A DNA stretch of 7,255 nt, taken from Lactobacillus helveticus DSM 20075 = CGMCC 1.1877. Its GTDB lineage: Bacteria; Bacillota; Bacilli; Lactobacillales; Lactobacillaceae. The notes under the pieces are model-generated. The model worked only from the letters and a program-made list of their open reading frames with translations, was not told the DNA's origin and did no database searches. This document shows, in pieces, positions 5,384 to 7,255 of the stretch. The number at the start of each line of letters is the position of its first letter. Position 1 is the first letter of the stretch. Location of the stretch: the NCBI RefSeq assembly GCF_000160855.1, contig NZ_GG700752.1, positions 203,733 through 210,987 of the forward strand, given 5' to 3'. Made by a program: the position numbers and the translations under genes.

Positions 5384-5423
5384 TGACTGTGAAACCTTCC
5401 TGAAGATTATTCCATGTTCCCAT
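5319..5423 (-). CDS. Possible leader ORF (34 aa) overlapping the toxin start in another frame
   Basis: An ATG at 5423 is preceded by GAGG (5435-5432) at eight bases, a better placed ribosome site than that of the toxin. The frame reads MGTWNNLQEGFTVNERL, runs over the toxin start in a different frame and stops at 5321-5319, well inside the toxin gene. The amino acid sequence resembles nothing I know and probably has no function itself. If translated, it would bring ribosomes across the toxin start, as mok does for hok, or compete with it. It may equally be chance. Confidence 0.3.
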   Translation of the reverse strand: MGTWNNLQEGFTVNERLPDTLVDVAVWHVFNRAP

Positions 5424-5481
5424 GGGCCTCACCTCACAAGGGAAAAGACAGCTACCGCCCTTAAAACTTCTTGCTCAATCC

Positions 5482-5510
5482 ATTATACAGGGAAATTAAA
5501 AATCAACCAA
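5482..5510 (-). promoter_or_regulatory. Promoter of the toxin mRNA
   Basis: On the minus strand TTGGTT (5510-5505) and a perfect TATAAT (5487-5482) are separated by 17 bases. The start should fall near 5475, giving a leader of about 90 bases. The leader contains AAGGG (5463-5459) and CCCTT (5443-5439), able to form a small hairpin ahead of the ribosome sites. Confidence 0.75.
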
Positions 5511-5530
5511 GAGCAATAAAACCGCTCTTG
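5508..5530. repeat. 7-bp inverted repeat overlapping the toxin -35 box
   Basis: CAAGAGC (5508-5514) and GCTCTTG (5524-5530) are perfect inverted copies around a 9-base A-rich centre. The left arm overlaps the toxin -35 box (5505-5510). It could be a protein-binding site or the terminator of a leftward transcript. CCAAGAGC occurs again at 5623-5630. Confidence 0.4.
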
Positions 5531-5723
5531 ACAGCAAAGGAAAGCTACAACACTAGCAAGGTCAGCAAGCAAGGCTAATAATACTGCTGCAATGGGAAAT
5601 AACAAGCGTCCAGTAGGGCGGTCCAAGAGCGGGCGCAAACCCTACCAGACAGTATGATTATAAAAGTAAAGAAGGTAAAATGATGACTATAAAGTCAGAT
5701 AAATAGGTAGTTGAGCATATAAA
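5531..5723. other. Non-coding stretch between the toxin locus and rclA
   Basis: I see no convincing gene here. There are short internal repeats: AGCAAG three times with AAGG variants (5557-5575), GTAGGG (5613-5618) against CCCTAC (5640-5645), a second copy of CCAAGAGC (5623-5630), and a small dyad TGACT-ATAA-AGTCA (5684-5697). The dyad lies in an 8-codon ORF ATGATGACT... that ends TAG and has a weak AAGG ahead of it. The left part is G+C-richer than the A+T-rich right part, suggesting a join around 5650-5660. Confidence 0.4.
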
Positions 5724-5761
5724 TTGCATTTGACGATTTACTTACTTATAATAAGTATAAT
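5724..5761 (+). promoter_or_regulatory. rclA promoter region with overlapping dyad
   Basis: TTGCAT (5724-5729) and TATAAT (5747-5752) are 17 bases apart, a normal sigma-A promoter. A second reading pairs TTGACG (5730-5735) with TATAAT (5756-5761) over a long 20-base spacer. A dyad TACTTA-TAA-TAAGTA (5743-5757) overlaps the first -10 and lies in the long spacer of the second. A repressor at the first promoter, or a MerR-type activator at the second, would both fit; the sequence does not decide. No regulator gene is in the window. Confidence 0.5.
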
Positions 5762-5792
5762 AACAAATGACTAGTAAAAGGCGGGTAAAACA

Positions 5793-7142
5793 ATGGATAA
5801 ATTTAAAAATATTATTATTGGATTTGGTAAGGCGGGTAAGACATTAGCTAAGTACTTGGCGCAGCATGATGAGACCGTGCTTCTGATCGAACGGTCAAAA
5901 CAAATGTATGGAGGGACTTGCATCAATGTTGGCTGCCTACCATCTAAAAATTTAATTTTAAATGGTCAACGTGGCTTAGACTTTACTACGGCAGTTAATA
6001 AGCGTGGTGAGATGACTAGACAGTTGCGAGACAAAAACTATCACATGGTGGCTGATGAGCCACTAGCAACAATTTGGGATGGGTCAGCACGTTTTATCGA
6101 CAATCATGTTTTGGCAGTCGTAATGAGTGATGGAACAACTAAGAAGGTGAGAGGTGAACGCATCTTCATTAATACTGGAGCGGTTCCAAATTGGCCATCA
6201 ATCCCAGGGTTAGAATTCGGTCAGCGGATTTTTACGTCTAAAGAAGCTATGGAATTGGAGAAACAACCGAAACGACTAGCAATTATTGGTGGCGGTTATA
6301 TTGGCCTTGAATTTGCTGGAATGTTTAATTCCTTTGGTACGCATGTAACGATTTTCGACCAACATACCAGATTGTTAGAGCGCGAAGATCCTGATATTGC
6401 GACCGAGGTCGTAGCAGATCTGACTGACGCAGGGATCGAGATTAAATCGGCGACTCAACTAACTCAAGTAAAAGATAATGGTGAGAAGGTTACATTATAT
6501 TATCAACAAGGTGATCAAAGTAACACTGCGAAATTTGATGCGGTATTGGTTGCAGTCGGTCGACGGCCTAATATAAATAGTTTAGGGCTAGAAAATACCG
6601 ATATTGCTTTAACCAGTCGTGGTGCTATTCAGGTCGATGATCATTTAAGGACTACAGTACAAAACGTTTGGGCTTTGGGCGACGTTAATGGCGGTCCTAT
6701 GTTCACTTATATCTCATTGGATGATTTTCGTATTATTGTAGATCAATTGTTTGGTAAGGGGGATCGCTCAACGGCCGATCGAACGGTGATACCGACTGCT
6801 TCGTTCCTAAATCCACCACTGGCTAACGTCGGCTTAAATGAACGTCAAGCTAAGAGTGCAGGTTATGATTTACAAACCTTCAAGCTATCAGTCAAGGCGA
6901 TTCCAAAGGCCCGTGTCTTGGAGGATCAACGCGGGCTTTATAAGGTAATCGTTGATCAAAAAACACACCTTATTTTAGGGGCAACATTGTATGCCGCTGA
7001 GGCTCATGAAACCATCAATCTAATTGCATTGGCAATGAAGGCCAAATTACCTTACGAAAGATTACGCGACATGATCTATACTCATCCAACAATGTCTGAA
7101 GCCTTGAATGATCTTTTTAAGACCCCGGTTGTGAAAAGCTAA
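5793..7142 (+). CDS. rclA: RclA-type FAD-dependent pyridine nucleotide-disulfide oxidoreductase
   Basis: The protein has 449 residues, close to E. coli RclA (about 440). N-terminal FAD site IIIGFGKAGKTLAKYL (7-22) is followed by the redox-active pair in GGTCINVGCLPSKN (Cys43, Cys48), the NAD(P)H site AIIGGGYIGLEFAGMF (163-178), the second FAD motif WALGDVNGG (Asp297) and the C-terminal dimer interface with YTHPTMSEALNDLF (His431, Glu436). The stretches FTYISLDDFRI, AIPKARVLEDQRG and the C-terminus match RclA rather than lipoamide dehydrogenase, glutathione reductase or mercuric reductase, and the N-terminal heavy-metal domain of MerA is absent. Characterised RclA enzymes reduce hypothiocyanite and Cu(II) and protect host-associated bacteria from reactive chlorine species. 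That role is inferred here. The start is set by AAAGGCGG (5777-5784). It is a single-gene unit; rclB, rclC and rclR are not visible. Confidence 0.9.
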   Translation: MDKFKNIIIGFGKAGKTLAKYLAQHDETVLLIERSKQMYGGTCINVGCLPSKNLILNGQRGLDFTTAVNKRGEMTRQLRDKNYHMVADEPLATIWDGSARFIDNHVLAVVMSDGTTKKVRGERIFINTGAVPNWPSIPGLEFGQRIFTSKEAMELEKQPKRLAIIGGGYIGLEFAGMFNSFGTHVTIFDQHTRLLEREDPDIATEVVADLTDAGIEIKSATQLTQVKDNGEKVTLYYQQGDQSNTAKFDAVLVAVGRRPNINSLGLENTDIALTSRGAIQVDDHLRTTVQNVWALGDVNGGPMFTYISLDDFRIIVDQLFGKGDRSTADRTVIPTASFLNPPLANVGLNERQAKSAGYDLQTFKLSVKAIPKARVLEDQRGLYKVIVDQKTHLILGATLYAAEAHETINLIALAMKAKLPYERLRDMIYTHPTMSEALNDLFKTPVVKS

Positions 7143-7193
7143 CGTCCTAGAAACACAAAGCCGACTAGTTAATCGAGGAAACAATCAAGAAAT

Positions 7194-7226
7194 CACCGTT
7201 AAAATTAGGGTCTAGAATTTTTGGTG
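7194..7226 (+). terminator. Possible weak stem-loop downstream of rclA
   Basis: CACC (7194-7197) and AAAATT (7201-7206) can pair with AATTTT (7216-7221) and GGTG (7223-7226), leaving a small internal loop. No T-run follows, so terminator function is doubtful. No better candidate lies between the rclA stop and the window end. Confidence 0.3.
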
Positions 7227-7240
7227 TTGGAAAGTATTTC

Positions 7241-7255
7241 GGCTCTTTGTCAACT
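7241..7255. mobile_element. Probable terminal inverted repeat of an ISL3-family element (edge of window)
   Basis: The final bases GGCTCTTTGTCAACT resemble the GG-TCTTTGTCAAC type of end I associate with ISL3-family insertion sequences of lactic acid bacteria. Only 15 bases are visible, so neither the transposase nor a target duplication can be checked. If right, the element continues to the right of the window and rclA lies between IS sequences. Confidence 0.45.

Noticed and set aside
5557..5575. Iterons or a short CRISPR-like array (repeated AGCAAG)
   Set aside because: The copies are too short, too few and irregularly spaced, and there is no rep or cas gene in the window.
5793..7142. Mercuric reductase, lipoamide dehydrogenase or glutathione reductase
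   Set aside because: The sequence blocks at 304-313, 369-381 and the C-terminus match RclA; the MerA heavy-metal domain and C-terminal Cys pair are absent, and no dehydrogenase-complex genes are nearby.

Overview
The window looks like accessory DNA (plasmid or genomic island) of a lactic acid bacterium, most likely Lactobacillaceae. The grounds are AGGAGG-type ribosome sites, moderate to low G+C, an IS30-type transposase of a kind I associate with lactobacilli, a tiny holin-like type I toxin, and the family of the transporter genes. This is inference from sequence style; no 16S or other marker is present. Base composition changes from block to block (A+T-rich left end, G+C-richer transporter operon, intermediate right end) and several genes are broken at the joins, so the window is a mosaic assembled by recombination.

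Layout. 1-276: 3' end of a short-chain dehydrogenase with a one-base frameshift. 277-518: A+T-rich stretch with a possible 37-codon cationic/hydrophobic peptide gene and a weak terminator. 519-1270 (minus): IS30-family transposase remnant, frameshifted in the catalytic domain and lacking its N-terminus. 1272-1424 (minus): first ~50 codons of a membrane-anchored protein cut off by that remnant. 1425-1648: divergent control region with a strong rightward promoter, a perfect 8-bp dyad, and nested complementary segments.

1649-4641: a complete four-gene operon for an energy-coupling factor (ECF) importer: substrate-binding S component, transmembrane T component, and two ATPases, all overlapping by a few bases, followed by a long inverted-repeat terminator. 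The substrate cannot be read from the sequence. The two ATPases are complementary in their defects: the first keeps LSGGQ but has lost the catalytic glutamate and switch histidine; the second keeps those but has a ruined signature motif. The heterodimer should therefore have one canonical and one degenerate ATP site.

4736-5140: a hydrophilic, helix-rich orphan fragment without a ribosome site, probably the tail of a larger plasmid gene. 5158-5510: a compact type I toxin-antitoxin locus of the TxpA/BsrG (holin-like toxin) kind: a 29-residue membrane peptide on the minus strand and a convergent ~120-nt antisense RNA. Each transcript has its own promoter and terminator, and the hairpin at the 5' end of the antitoxin RNA doubles as the toxin mRNA terminator. 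A second short ORF with a better ribosome site overlaps the toxin start in another frame.

5793-7142: a full-length RclA-type flavoprotein disulfide reductase (resistance to reactive chlorine species/hypothiocyanite in characterised relatives), with its own promoter and an overlapping dyad. The last 15 bases resemble the terminal repeat of an ISL3-family insertion sequence. The genes do not form one pathway: the window combines a nutrient/metal/vitamin importer, a plasmid-style addiction module and an oxidant-defence enzyme among IS debris.
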